Source of the DNA: JAGNLV01 sp964612145
GTDB lineage: Bacteria; Zixibacteria; MSB-5A5; GN15; FEB-12
NCBI GenBank assembly: GCA_964612145.1
Contig: CAZTBP010000019.1
Coordinates: forward strand, 1-64,000
Direction of reading: 5' to 3'
Length of the DNA: 64,000 bases
The notes beneath the pieces are model-generated. The model was given only the letters and a program-made list of their open reading frames with translations, was not told the origin of the DNA and searched no databases. This document shows positions 8,982 to 16,869 of the stretch, piece by piece (within the stretch, counting starts at the first letter, position 1; the number at the start of each line of letters is the position of its first letter). The position numbers and the translations under genes were made by a program.

Positions 8982-9449
8982 ATGATGAAAACGACGAAAT
9001 TCAAACAGATCACGGTTGCGGTGACACTGGCGGCGTTTGCCCTGGTGATGTTTGCTCCTGCTCCAGCGCAGGCGGGATGGGATGATCAGTCGGACGAGCT
9101 GCCGGGCATGGACAATAACTGGGGGACCTACGCGCTGGTAGCGGCCGGGGTTGTTGCGGTCATCGGGACTATCGCCTTAATCAAGAAAGGTTCTGATAAC
9201 AGCGACACTACAGAAAAGCCGGCGGATCAGGAACCGTTGAACGCCGACGGAGTGGAAGAGGCAGAAGGGGACAAGGCCGGATCCGACGCGGCTGCATCGG
9301 GTTCGGTATCATTCGATGCCGAAGCTTATGCCCCGTCGCGATTTGACCTTTATGTCGGGTTGGATCAGGCGGGCGGATCACACGTGAGTGACGGTTCGCT
9401 GAAGCTGTCCGATCTCGGCGTAAAGGTCGGCGTGTCGGTGAGTTTCTGA
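8982..9449 (+). CDS. Small exported protein with membrane helix and beta-strand tail
   Basis: 156 residues. ATG 8982 is chosen because GGAGG ends five bases upstream and a classical signal peptide follows directly (KQITVAVTLAAFALVMFAPA then AQA). After the cleavage site comes an acidic stretch, a hydrophobic helix (about residues 44-61, YALVAAGVVAVIGTIALI), an acidic Glu/Asp/Ala/Gly linker, and a C-terminal segment (RFDLYVGLDQAGG...VGVSVSF) that alternates like outer-membrane beta strands and ends in Phe, the typical last residue of outer-membrane proteins. It is divergent from the sigma/anti-sigma/CHAT operon and is followed by its own strong terminator, so it is a monocistronic candidate target or partner of that operon. 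The family is not recognised. Confidence 0.7.
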   Translation: MMKTTKFKQITVAVTLAAFALVMFAPAPAQAGWDDQSDELPGMDNNWGTYALVAAGVVAVIGTIALIKKGSDNSDTTEKPADQEPLNADGVEEAEGDKAGSDAAASGSVSFDAEAYAPSRFDLYVGLDQAGGSHVSDGSLKLSDLGVKVGVSVSF

Positions 9450-9540
9450 TTTCGCTGTCGGTCCGGGCGGCTTTTGGTCGTCCGGACCAAAAGATGTCGG
9501 TTTTGTTATTGCGTGCGATGATGAAGCCGCCTGCTACAAC

Positions 9541-9570
9541 CGCAGGAAGAGGTCTTCCTGCGTTTTTTTT
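9541..9570 (+). terminator. Strong rho-independent terminator
   Basis: A perfect 10-bp stem (CGCAGGAAGA / TCTTCCTGCG) with a 2-base formal loop (really about 4) is followed by eight T. It ends the transcript of the small exported protein. Confidence 0.92.
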
Positions 9571-9704
9571 AGACTGGGACCACTTTTTGGCAGACATCCG
9601 GCTGGTTTGATCGCCTAATACATAGAATCAAGAAACTCAAGAATCATGAACTGGAATAATGGAAGGGATTGAACATGAAAAATGCTAACTTTTGGTTCAT
9701 ACGG

Positions 9705-9732
9705 TTGACACAGGCCTCAAGCTTGTTATATT
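9705..9732 (+). promoter_or_regulatory. Sigma-70-like promoter of the repeat-containing secreted protein
   Basis: TTGACA at 9705-9710, a 16-bp spacer and TATATT at 9727-9732. Transcription would start near 9739, downstream of the possible ATGs around 9675, which supports translation from ATG 9813. Confidence 0.7.
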
Positions 9733-9812
9733 ATTTAGTCTCACATTTTCGTAGGGTAAAAGTTTTTCTTAAACATACTGGACGGGTGAATTGCATCCGT
9801 GAGGAGGACGAC

Positions 9813-12800
9813 ATGAGACGGCAGGGTTTTTCTCGTAAGAGGGCTTTTGCGCTTAGTGTCATGAGCGCGATTCTGATCGCATTGTGCCTGAGCGCGTCGG
9901 CCAGCGCCCAGGTAGACACGTTGTGGCTGCAGGACTGGGAATCCGGATGGGGCAGCTGGTGGGTTGACGGCGGACAATGGGAGGTTGGAGTCGCCACATT
10001 TGGCCCACCCGACACCGCCTATTCAGGCGTGAATTGCGCCGCGACTAATCTGGATGGCAACTATACAGAACCGAGCACGGGTGGTTCATCGCAAGTAGCT
10101 CGTCTGATCAGTCCGATGTTTGTTGTGCCGTCTGACAATCCGAGGTTACGGTTTTATCATTGGTATGATTTCAATCTTAGCGACTATGGGAGGGTGCAGC
10201 TTCGAGTTAATGGTGGAGCGTGGGTTAACGTCTCGGGCACTTACGTCTACGAAAGCCACGGCTGGACTCGACCGTTCATCGATCTATCCGATTATGCTGA
10301 CTCGGTCGTGGAAATTGCGTTCCTGCTGAGAGCACACAATAACGACAGTTATGATCCTGGTGGTCGCGACACTCCCGAAGTTGAGGACGGTTGGTATCTG
10401 GATGATGTCGTAGTAGAGTCAGGCCCGGTAGCGCTGACAAATCCAGAGGACTTTGAGTTTGGATTAGGACACTGGTGGTCAGAGTCTGGCATGTGGCAGG
10501 TCGGGGCACCTACATCTGGTCCTGGCATTGCCTATTCTGGTGATAGTTGTGCTGCCACGGTGCTTGCTGGCGATTATACAGAGCCCCCATGGGGCAACTA
10601 CGGACAGTCAAGTCGGCTGATAAGTCCGCCGTTTGTTGTCCCTTCGGATAATCCGCGACTTCGTTTTTGGCACTGGTATGATTTTAATCTCAGCGACTAT
10701 GGAAAGGTTCAGGTACGGGTTAACGGAGCCACTTGGGTAGATGTCTCCACGGCCTACGTATACGAAAGCCACGGCTGGACTCGACCGTTTATAGATCTAT
10801 CCGATTACGCCGACTCGGTTATCGAGATCGGCTTTCTGCTCACAACCCTTAATAATGACAGCTACGATCCGGGTGGCCGCAACACCCTTGAAGTTGAGGA
10901 CGGTTGGTATCTGGATGATGTCGTAGTAGAGTCAGGCCCGGTAGCGCTGACAAATCCAGAGGACTTTGAGTTTGGATTAGGACACTGGTGGTCAGAGTCT
11001 GGTATGTGGCAGGTCGGAGCACCTACATCTGGTCCAGGTACTGCCTATTCCGGTGATAGTTGTGCTGCCACGGTGCTTGCTGGCAATTATACAGAGCCTC
11101 CATGGGGCACCTATGGACAGTCAAGTCGACTCATTAGTCCCCCCTTCGTCGTGCCGGCAAATAGTCCACAACTCCGGTTTTGGCACTGGTATGATTTTAG
11201 TCACTCGGACTACGGGTTGCTCCAGATCAGAGTCAATGGCGGAGCATGGATTGACTTATCGTCTCAATTTGTTTTTCAGAGTGGTCCTTGGTCCCCATAT
11301 CAAGTCTCACTTTCGCCTTACGTTGACTCAGTAGTTGAAATAGGCTTTCTCATTTCCACTACCAACGACGACAGCTACGATCCCGGAGGTCGCAATCGGC
11401 TGGATGTTGCCACCGGTTGGTACATAGACTTAGTGTCCTTACAAACTGCCTGCCCTCTGGTCTGGGCACCGACGTCGACAATGAACCTGACAGTCTGCGA
11501 TCTGGGCAATGTGAAGCTGCCGCTGCAGATTACTAATTACTCGTCAGTATCCACTGATGCTGGGACGTGGGACGACGACACTCTCTACTTCTCTGCCCCG
11601 TCTGATGGACTTTACGAGTTTGAGATCGTTGCCGAAAATTCAATTTGCGATGATACGGCGCTCGTGAAAGTCAACGTCATCCGCAATGTCCCCATGGCCA
11701 TGGACCTTACCGAAGTTGCGTTCGTAACAAGCGATACTGACACAGTTGTAACCGATACGCAGTACGTGCACATCTCGTCCACGTGCGGACCCGGTCTGCT
11801 GAACTGGAATGTTTCGGTTCTCGCGGATGACAACTGGATCGAAATGGACAAAACATCGGGTACCAATCCAGACTCATTGGTACTTACTCTCGATCGGCCG
11901 GGCAGCAGTTTCAGTCCTGGTATCTACAACGCACTTTTGCGCTTTTCCGATGATGCCGACAGCACGATCGGCACCCTGCCACTGACCCTGTTTGTCGAGT
12001 CCGGTGTGAGTGTCGGTACTGAGTACGCCCTGCCCGGAACCAGAGTCAGTGTTCCGATTTATCTTCACACGAACGATTCACTAAAAGGCTTTACTATACC
12101 CCTTCAGTACTTCCCGGACCTGCCTACCGATCTGGTGATAGACTCGGTCGTCTACGACCAGGGAATCGTCGATACTGTAATAATCTGGCCGGACGACCAG
12201 ACTATCATCGTAGATCGTGACGTTCAGGAGCCGCCGATGCCCGACTCAACCTATAAGCTGGGGTCTGCCTGGTTCACTGTGTCCGAAACGGCGCCGGATC
12301 AGGAAGTGCTGATTGACACCACTACTGTCATCGATGGCTTGGATACTATCTCCTATCAATTCGTCCTTGCCAATGATGACACTACCGTCCCGGCGTTCCG
12401 AGCGGGTAAGATCATCATTGGTGATCCCGCTTCCGAGGTGTTCCCGTGCTGTGATCTCCGAGGCGACGTCAACACTGATGACGGGACCAACATCTCCGAC
12501 CTGACATATCTTGTGGACTATCTCTTCCGAAATGGACCGGCACCTGAGTGCATCGATCAGGCTGATTGCAATGGCGACGGTAGTGGTGACGTCTCTGACG
12601 TCACGTACCTCATCGACTTCCTCTTCCGTGGTGGACCGGCCCCGGTGCCCTGCCAGGCCAAGCGTGCAGCCAAATCCGCTGGTGAAATTCCTGAAGTGGT
12701 CGTTAGCTCAGTATTCGACTGCGGCAACACAATCATTGAGCTCTCGACCACAGCAAGTCTCAATGGTCTGGCCCTCACTCTCGACGGTGTCGATCCGGTG

Positions 12801-13310
12801 GAGATTGAGAACCTGGTCGGTAACGGTATCGAAGTCATTCACGGCACTGTCGATGGTCAGGTCCGAATTGGCGTGCTTGATATGCAGGGTCTCTCCGATA
12901 TCCCGGCTGGCGAGTCCCGCCTGATCAGCGTTCCGGGCCAACTCGAACTGATCTCGGCGCTCGCCTCCGACCAGGCACACCGATCCGTGGCGGCACGTAT
13001 CGAGCTCGGCGTTGCTAACAACCTGTTGCCGAGGACATATGAACTGTCGCAGAACTACCCCAACCCGTTCAATCCCACGACCACGATCGAGTTCGCATTG
13101 CCGAGTGCCTCGCCAGTGCGCCTCGAGGTGATCAACGTGTTGGGTCAGACGGTGACAACGCTTGTAGACTCTGATATGGAAGCCGGTTATCATTCTGTGG
13201 AATGGGATGGCACTGATGGAAGCGGTTCATCCGTGGCTTCGGGCGTCTATTTCTACCGGATCAATGCCGGTGACTTCACGCGCAGTCACAAAATGCTGCT
13301 GCTGAAGTAG
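9813..13310 (+). CDS. Secreted protein: three MAM-like repeats, Ig/cohesin-like domains, dockerin pair, sorting-type C-terminus
   Basis: 1165 residues. ATG 9813 follows GAGGAGG by five bases and opens a signal peptide (AFALSVMSAILIALCLSASA). Three tandem modules of about 171 residues follow (GHWWSESGMWQVGAPTSG ... RLRFWHWYDFNLSDYG ... GWYLDDVVVESGP), similar to MAM/laminin-G-like folds in immune-inhibitor-A-type proteins. Next come an Ig-like region and a cohesin-like domain (VSVPIYLHTNDSLKGFTIPL). A dockerin pair introduced by CCDLRGD (NISDLTYLVDYLFRNGPAPE, VSDVTYLIDFLFRGGPAP) precedes about 110 residues and a C-terminal FlgD/Por-type domain starting NYPNPFNPTTTIEF and ending HKMLLLK, as in type IX secretion cargo of the FCB group. 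The role is probably adhesion or matrix; no catalytic site is seen. It is monocistronic, with its own promoter and terminator. Confidence 0.88.
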   Translation: MRRQGFSRKRAFALSVMSAILIALCLSASASAQVDTLWLQDWESGWGSWWVDGGQWEVGVATFGPPDTAYSGVNCAATNLDGNYTEPSTGGSSQVARLISPMFVVPSDNPRLRFYHWYDFNLSDYGRVQLRVNGGAWVNVSGTYVYESHGWTRPFIDLSDYADSVVEIAFLLRAHNNDSYDPGGRDTPEVEDGWYLDDVVVESGPVALTNPEDFEFGLGHWWSESGMWQVGAPTSGPGIAYSGDSCAATVLAGDYTEPPWGNYGQSSRLISPPFVVPSDNPRLRFWHWYDFNLSDYGKVQVRVNGATWVDVSTAYVYESHGWTRPFIDLSDYADSVIEIGFLLTTLNNDSYDPGGRNTLEVEDGWYLDDVVVESGPVALTNPEDFEFGLGHWWSESGMWQVGAPTSGPGTAYSGDSCAATVLAGNYTEPPWGTYGQSSRLISPPFVVPANSPQLRFWHWYDFSHSDYGLLQIRVNGGAWIDLSSQFVFQSGPWSPYQVSLSPYVDSVVEIGFLISTTNDDSYDPGGRNRLDVATGWYIDLVSLQTACPLVWAPTSTMNLTVCDLGNVKLPLQITNYSSVSTDAGTWDDDTLYFSAPSDGLYEFEIVAENSICDDTALVKVNVIRNVPMAMDLTEVAFVTSDTDTVVTDTQYVHISSTCGPGLLNWNVSVLADDNWIEMDKTSGTNPDSLVLTLDRPGSSFSPGIYNALLRFSDDADSTIGTLPLTLFVESGVSVGTEYALPGTRVSVPIYLHTNDSLKGFTIPLQYFPDLPTDLVIDSVVYDQGIVDTVIIWPDDQTIIVDRDVQEPPMPDSTYKLGSAWFTVSETAPDQEVLIDTTTVIDGLDTISYQFVLANDDTTVPAFRAGKIIIGDPASEVFPCCDLRGDVNTDDGTNISDLTYLVDYLFRNGPAPECIDQADCNGDGSGDVSDVTYLIDFLFRGGPAPVPCQAKRAAKSAGEIPEVVVSSVFDCGNTIIELSTTASLNGLALTLDGVDPVEIENLVGNGIEVIHGTVDGQVRIGVLDMQGLSDIPAGESRLISVPGQLELISALASDQAHRSVAARIELGVANNLLPRTYELSQNYPNPFNPTTTIEFALPSASPVRLEVINVLGQTVTTLVDSDMEAGYHSVEWDGTDGSGSSVASGVYFYRINAGDFTRSHKMLLLK
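10380..10614 (+). repeat. Nearly identical intragenic DNA repeat, copy 1
   Basis: This stretch recurs exactly 513 bp (171 codons) downstream at 10893-11127 with only a handful of mostly synonymous differences, far more similar than the neighbouring repeat units. Such conservation points to recent duplication or gene conversion between modules two and three. Confidence 0.85.
10893..11127 (+). repeat. Nearly identical intragenic DNA repeat, copy 2
   Basis: Second copy of the 10380-10614 segment. It spans the end of one MAM-like module (GWYLDDVVVESGPVALTNPE) and the start of the next (FGLGHWWSESGMWQVGAPTS). Confidence 0.85.
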
Positions 13311-13350
13311 CCAATCGACAGATCCTCTGTGATCGACTTCTAACTCAATG

Positions 13351-13384
13351 CCCGGCGGCGAGGATACCCCTTCCGCCGGGTTTT
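13351..13384 (+). terminator. Rho-independent terminator
   Basis: CCCGGCGG pairs perfectly with CCGCCGGG across a 14-base loop, followed by TTTT. It lies 40 bp after the stop codon of the repeat-containing secreted protein. Confidence 0.8.
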
Positions 13385-13860
13385 CATTTGGCTCGAAATC
13401 ACCCCGTTTTCCGCCTCTTCTTTCGCATTTTCTTCAAATCCAACACCTTGATATAAAGGTGCAAGCCCCCTGATTCTCTCATACTCCTGCTTGACCACTG
13501 TCAGTTAGTTCTTTTGAGACACGCAGTCCCGTCCGCCTTGCCAAATAGGAATGCTGGCCCTGGCGTTACTCACCTACAGTGTGACGTTGGCGGAAGCTCT
13601 GTTTAATAATAGACTCTCGTTATAAGCTTCCCTGTCAAGTAGACAGTTATAGAGTCGAGTATTCGGCAGATCGCAAGACTCGGACGACGTCTGGCGCTGA
13701 GCCGTCATACGCGCATCCTGCACGATCTTGACACGGCGGCGTGGGGATCGTTGCGGGATCGATAGCGCATGAACCAAGCTGCAGGAAAGGCCGTTTGGAA
13801 CTCCAAATTTCATCGAGAAAGCGCCTGGATTTTCTAACCATTTTCTAACCGCGAACTGCA

Positions 13861-13910
13861 CGTAACTTCAAGTTACTTCACGTAACTACACGATACTTCA
13901 CGTTACTTAA
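13861..13910 (+). repeat. Five tandem imperfect decamers
   Basis: Consecutive 10-base units CGTAACTTCA, AGTTACTTCA, CGTAACTACA, CGATACTTCA and CGTTACTTAA share a CGTTACTTCA-like core. The exact 10-bp period places every copy on the same face of the helix, as in iterons or cooperative protein-binding sites. Confidence 0.75.
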
Positions 13911-13978
13911 CCTTTCTTATACCAGCGAATTAGACGTAATTTGCAGTTGATCAAGGGGTTAGCCGAAATCACTAGCGG

Positions 13979-13997
13979 CGAATCCCTGCCTCTCCGC
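13979..13997 (+). other. Possible attachment-site remnant: 3' end of a tRNA-Ser-like sequence
   Basis: The 19 bases CGAATCCCTGCCTCTCCGC match the pattern of the T-loop, T-stem 3' strand, acceptor strand and discriminator base of a serine tRNA (acceptor GGAGAGG type), followed directly by six T. The rest of a tRNA (D and anticodon arms, 5' acceptor strand) is not present upstream. Integrative elements commonly duplicate exactly this part of a tRNA gene. Inference only. Confidence 0.4.
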
Positions 13998-14173
13998 TTT
14001 TTTGTTGGAGGATTAGTATATCGGGAGGTGGCGCATGGATCTCAGGAACATTCCCGTTCGCATGGATAGCAGCGGAAGCGGTGGAGCGGCCGTCGCATGG
14101 ATCCCAACGGAAGGGTCGGGTGCCTCCGTGCCAAACCCTGGGGTGGGTTTCCGGATAGGACCTAGCCGGGCCG

Positions 14174-15184
14174 TTAGCGGCGAATTACGATGCCGCGGAG
14201 GAGGCGGCCGAGGATGTCGGCGCCGGTAATGATCCGACGGCGCCGTGACCACAGCAGGATCAAATCCCGGTCGACAACGTCGTCCTCGTCGTGGCGGGCC
14301 TCGACCTGCAGCCGGCTGACCACATCCCCGATCACAACCGTTTCATCCCTAATGAGAATCGGCCGGTGGCACCAGGGCAGCGGGTCGAAAGGACCGTCGC
14401 CGAAGAGCGCATCGCGCAAGAGCCCGTCGGCATCGAGCACAAGCTGCGGCGAGTCGTTCGGGTCGGTAATCACGACCCACTTTTTCCCGGACTTTTGGAC
14501 CTGTCGCAGGAAGGGATCCTGGGTGGAGCGCCGGATATCGGGGAAGACCGGTTTGCCGTGCTGGGTGGGGAGCGCGATAAGGCTGTCGGCCGAGAGTATT
14601 TCACCTTCGTGCGAGACGGGCAGGTCATCCATCGCCAGGAAGTTCAGGGCGCCGAGTCCCTCGAGCTGGTCGACATCGACATCCTCGGCCTCGATATGTT
14701 TCTGGATAACTTCCCGGAGTTGATGTTCCCGGAAGTACTTGATGCCGTCCTCGCCGAGCCATTTGTCCAGCAGGTAGCCGGTCGGCCGGGCCAGCGGGTA
14801 GAGCAGCATCTGGTAGAAGCGGATGACCGGGGCGAGCAGCGCTCCCATTCTCAGGGCGTGTTTGGAGAAGTAGGCCTGGGGTGTGATTTCACCGACGAGG
14901 GTGATAAAGAAGGTTGAGAACACAAACGCCATGGCTCCGGAGAGAACGGAGTTTGAGAGAATGGCGAGCAGGGTGTTGAAGGCGACATTGCCCCAGAGAA
15001 TGGTGGTTAGCAGGAAGTGGGAGTTTTTTCGCAAGCGAAGGATTTCCTCGGCATGGCGGCTGCCGGAGCCGGCCTCGACCTCGAGCCGAAGCCGGGTGAG
15101 GCCGAAGAGGGCCAGGTTGAGTCCGGAGAACATGGCCGAGTGAACGATGCAGACGCCTATACCGATCCAGGTAATTGTTGTCAT
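14174..15184 (-). CDS. CNNM/DUF21-type membrane protein with degenerate CBS region (HlyC/CorC family)
   Basis: 336 residues. The N-terminal half (about 1-150) carries the CNNM transmembrane domain: a first helix (WIGIGVCIVHSAMFSGLNLA), the TRLRLEVEA segment, a polar-lined second helix (LLTTILWGNVAFNTLLAILS) and the conserved GEITPQAYFSKHA motif (usually GEI.PK). The remainder fits two CBS-like halves (ILSADSLIALPTQHGKPVFP and QVQKSGKKWVVITDPNDSPQ), though poorly conserved. The large C-terminal CorC_HlyC domain is missing. The family is linked to Mg2+/Co2+ transport or efflux. It is divergent from the MscS gene. No hemolysin activity should be assumed. Confidence 0.82.
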   Translation of the reverse strand: MTTITWIGIGVCIVHSAMFSGLNLALFGLTRLRLEVEAGSGSRHAEEILRLRKNSHFLLTTILWGNVAFNTLLAILSNSVLSGAMAFVFSTFFITLVGEITPQAYFSKHALRMGALLAPVIRFYQMLLYPLARPTGYLLDKWLGEDGIKYFREHQLREVIQKHIEAEDVDVDQLEGLGALNFLAMDDLPVSHEGEILSADSLIALPTQHGKPVFPDIRRSTQDPFLRQVQKSGKKWVVITDPNDSPQLVLDADGLLRDALFGDGPFDPLPWCHRPILIRDETVVIGDVVSRLQVEARHDEDDVVDRDLILLWSRRRRIITGADILGRLLRGIVIRR

Positions 15185-15356
15185 TTGTGTATCTCCCGCG
15201 CCCGTGAACTCAACCGGCCACCCGAATGCCGTCGCCCTTCAGGCTTTCCGCACCGTTTTTGCAAGTCAAGAATTCAATTGCGGTTCGTGTTGAGTCGGGG
15301 CTAACGTAATGATAGGTGTTTAGGAACCAATATATCGTTTAAATAGGAGATTAGCA

Positions 15357-16229
15357 ATGGAGCTGTTCTTGGAGACTCTGAGTCAGGAGTGGGAGGCCTT
15401 TGTGCGGGTTTTGCCACGGCTGATTGTGGCTATCGTATTGCTTTCACTGTTCATTTTGCTGGGAAAGCTGGTAGGCAAGGGGGTGGTCAGCGCCCTCGGG
15501 CGCGGGAATTTCAATTCCACGCACCGTAATTTCTTTCGGGGGTTGACGAGATGGATCGTAGCATTTGTCGGCCTCATATTAGCCTTTAATGTGGTTGGTC
15601 TCAAGGGACTGGCTGCCAGTTTCGTTGCCGGAGGTGGTATTACTGCAGTTGTTTTGGGGTTTGCCTTCAGGGAAATCGGGGAGAATCTGCTGGCCGGTTT
15701 TTCCCTCGCGTTTAGCCGGCCCTTCGAGGTCGGTGATCTTATTCAGTCCAGTGAGTTCCAGGGCACGGTCAAGAGCATTGAACTTCGATCTACACACATT
15801 CGCACTGCGGATGGTCGCGACATCTATATTCCAAGTTCGGAGATTTTCAAAAAACCCGTGACGAATTTTACCAAGGACGGGCTACGGCGGCTCTCCTTTA
15901 AGGTGGGGATAGACTATGCCGATGACTCTGAGCGAGCCCGCCAGGTACTTTCCGACGCTGCTGGTGGAGTGAACCACGTACTTAAGGATCCAGGGCCGGG
16001 TGTCATATTTTCCAGCCTGCTTGCGCAGTACGTAGAACTCGAGGTCTTTTTCTGGATAGATACCTTTAAAGAGGGAGTAAACCTGCGTGTCGTTCGGAAC
16101 GAAGTTATTGAGCGCTGTCGACGAGAGCTCATGACACAGTCATTCACGGTAAGTGCCAATGTTATAAACAATGTTGCGTTGGGCAGTTACGACTCCCTCT
16201 CTCTCAGTCTGTCTAGAGAAGCTATCTAA
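15357..16229 (+). CDS. Small-conductance mechanosensitive channel (MscS family)
   Basis: 290 residues, close to the E. coli MscS length (286). AGGAG lies eight bases before ATG 15357. Three N-terminal helices (about residues 18-40, 63-85 and the pore helix) end in a Gly/Ala-rich pore segment (GLAASFVAGGGITAVVLGFA) followed by REIGENLLAGFSLAFSRPFEVGD, the family signature at the start of the beta domain. The C-terminal alpha/beta domain extends to about residue 275. The channel opens under membrane tension and releases solutes during osmotic downshock. It is transcribed alone, divergent from the CNNM gene. Confident at family level. Confidence 0.93.
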   Translation: MELFLETLSQEWEAFVRVLPRLIVAIVLLSLFILLGKLVGKGVVSALGRGNFNSTHRNFFRGLTRWIVAFVGLILAFNVVGLKGLAASFVAGGGITAVVLGFAFREIGENLLAGFSLAFSRPFEVGDLIQSSEFQGTVKSIELRSTHIRTADGRDIYIPSSEIFKKPVTNFTKDGLRRLSFKVGIDYADDSERARQVLSDAAGGVNHVLKDPGPGVIFSSLLAQYVELEVFFWIDTFKEGVNLRVVRNEVIERCRRELMTQSFTVSANVINNVALGSYDSLSLSLSREAI

Positions 16230-16366
16230 ACTTCGAGTAACAGCTACCCGGCTGAGACAGAGGGGCACCATCAGTGATAGTTTGACTCCGCTTACCTATG
16301 ACTTGACCAGGGGTGCCGTTGAAGACCAGGGGTCACCGATCTGACGGTGTGCAATTGTACTGCACC

Positions 16367-16819
16367 TTACTTGGACGGTTGCTGTTTCTGCTTCCACATG
16401 CGGGTGCCGACGATGACACCGGCGGCGCCGATCAGGGGGTTCAGCAGGGCCAGCCAGGTTGGCTGCGAGGCGCGGTTCATGGCATCCATCGCGGAGACGT
16501 CGGCCTCGCGGGTCATTGCCTGTTGCGGCTGCGAGAAGGTCGGGATCGCCATCAATAACCCCAGCGCGAGGACAATACCGGCGAGAACCATGCTCGTTTT
16601 GTGGCTCTTGCTGATGACAAAGCAGACAATACCGCCGATGACGGCGGCAATGAATCCCAGGGCAATGCTTGCCAGGATCCACAGTCCGGAGACCTCGTAG
16701 GTTCCGACCTGGAACGCGCCTTCGGTCCCCATGGCAACGTAGGCCAGGGTGAAGGTGATAAAAATGAATGCGGCCATAACTACGTAGCCGGCTATAACGG
16801 CGAGGATTTTCTTACCCAT
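16367..16819 (-). CDS. Small four-helix membrane protein of unknown function
   Basis: 150 residues from ATG 16819, with AAAGGGA upstream. Four predicted helices lie at about residues 5-25 (AVIAGYVVMAAFIFITFTLA), 47-68, 77-95 (MVLAGIVLALGLLMAIPTFS) and 120-137, with a polar loop before the last one and a basic tail. It follows the kinase-propeller gene by 50 bp on the same strand, so they are probably co-transcribed. The 14 bases around the ribosome site (CTCTAAAAGAAAGG) are the same in both genes. The family is not recognised. Confidence 0.75.
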   Translation of the reverse strand: MGKKILAVIAGYVVMAAFIFITFTLAYVAMGTEGAFQVGTYEVSGLWILASIALGFIAAVIGGIVCFVISKSHKTSMVLAGIVLALGLLMAIPTFSQPQQAMTREADVSAMDAMNRASQPTWLALLNPLIGAAGVIVGTRMWKQKQQPSK

Positions 16820-16869
16820 AGGGGTGTCCCTTTCTTTTAGAGGTGAGTCTGGAATCTCTCTTCACACAT

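Larger units (their letters stand above)
13385..14173. other. Gene-poor region with signs of an old insertion
   Basis: 789 bases without a convincing gene. From about 13650 the plus strand reads, until a stop near 13770, a peptide containing SIRQIARLGRRLALSRHT, which resembles the helix-turn-helix of transposase or recombinase N-termini (SIRxIARxLGxSRxTV) but is short and has no start. Two copies of TTTTCTAACC follow (about 13834-13854), then five tandem decamers and a fragment like the 3' end of tRNA-Ser (each listed separately). Together these suggest the scar of an integrated element. The evidence is circumstantial. Confidence 0.4.

Noticed and set aside
9669..9812. Upstream start for the repeat-containing secreted protein at 9669
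   Set aside because: It lies before the promoter's transcription start, lacks a ribosome site and would bury the signal peptide; ATG 9813 has GAGGAGG.
13574..13861. A minus-strand frame of 95 codons in the gene-poor region
   Set aside because: No ribosome site, no recognisable motif, and it is antisense to the recombinase-like remnant.
14035..14229. A 64-codon plus-strand frame with GGGAGG upstream
   Set aside because: It overlaps the end of the CNNM gene, is of low complexity (Gly/Arg/Ser repeats), contains repeated CGCATGGAT units and resembles no protein; a real small gene cannot be excluded.
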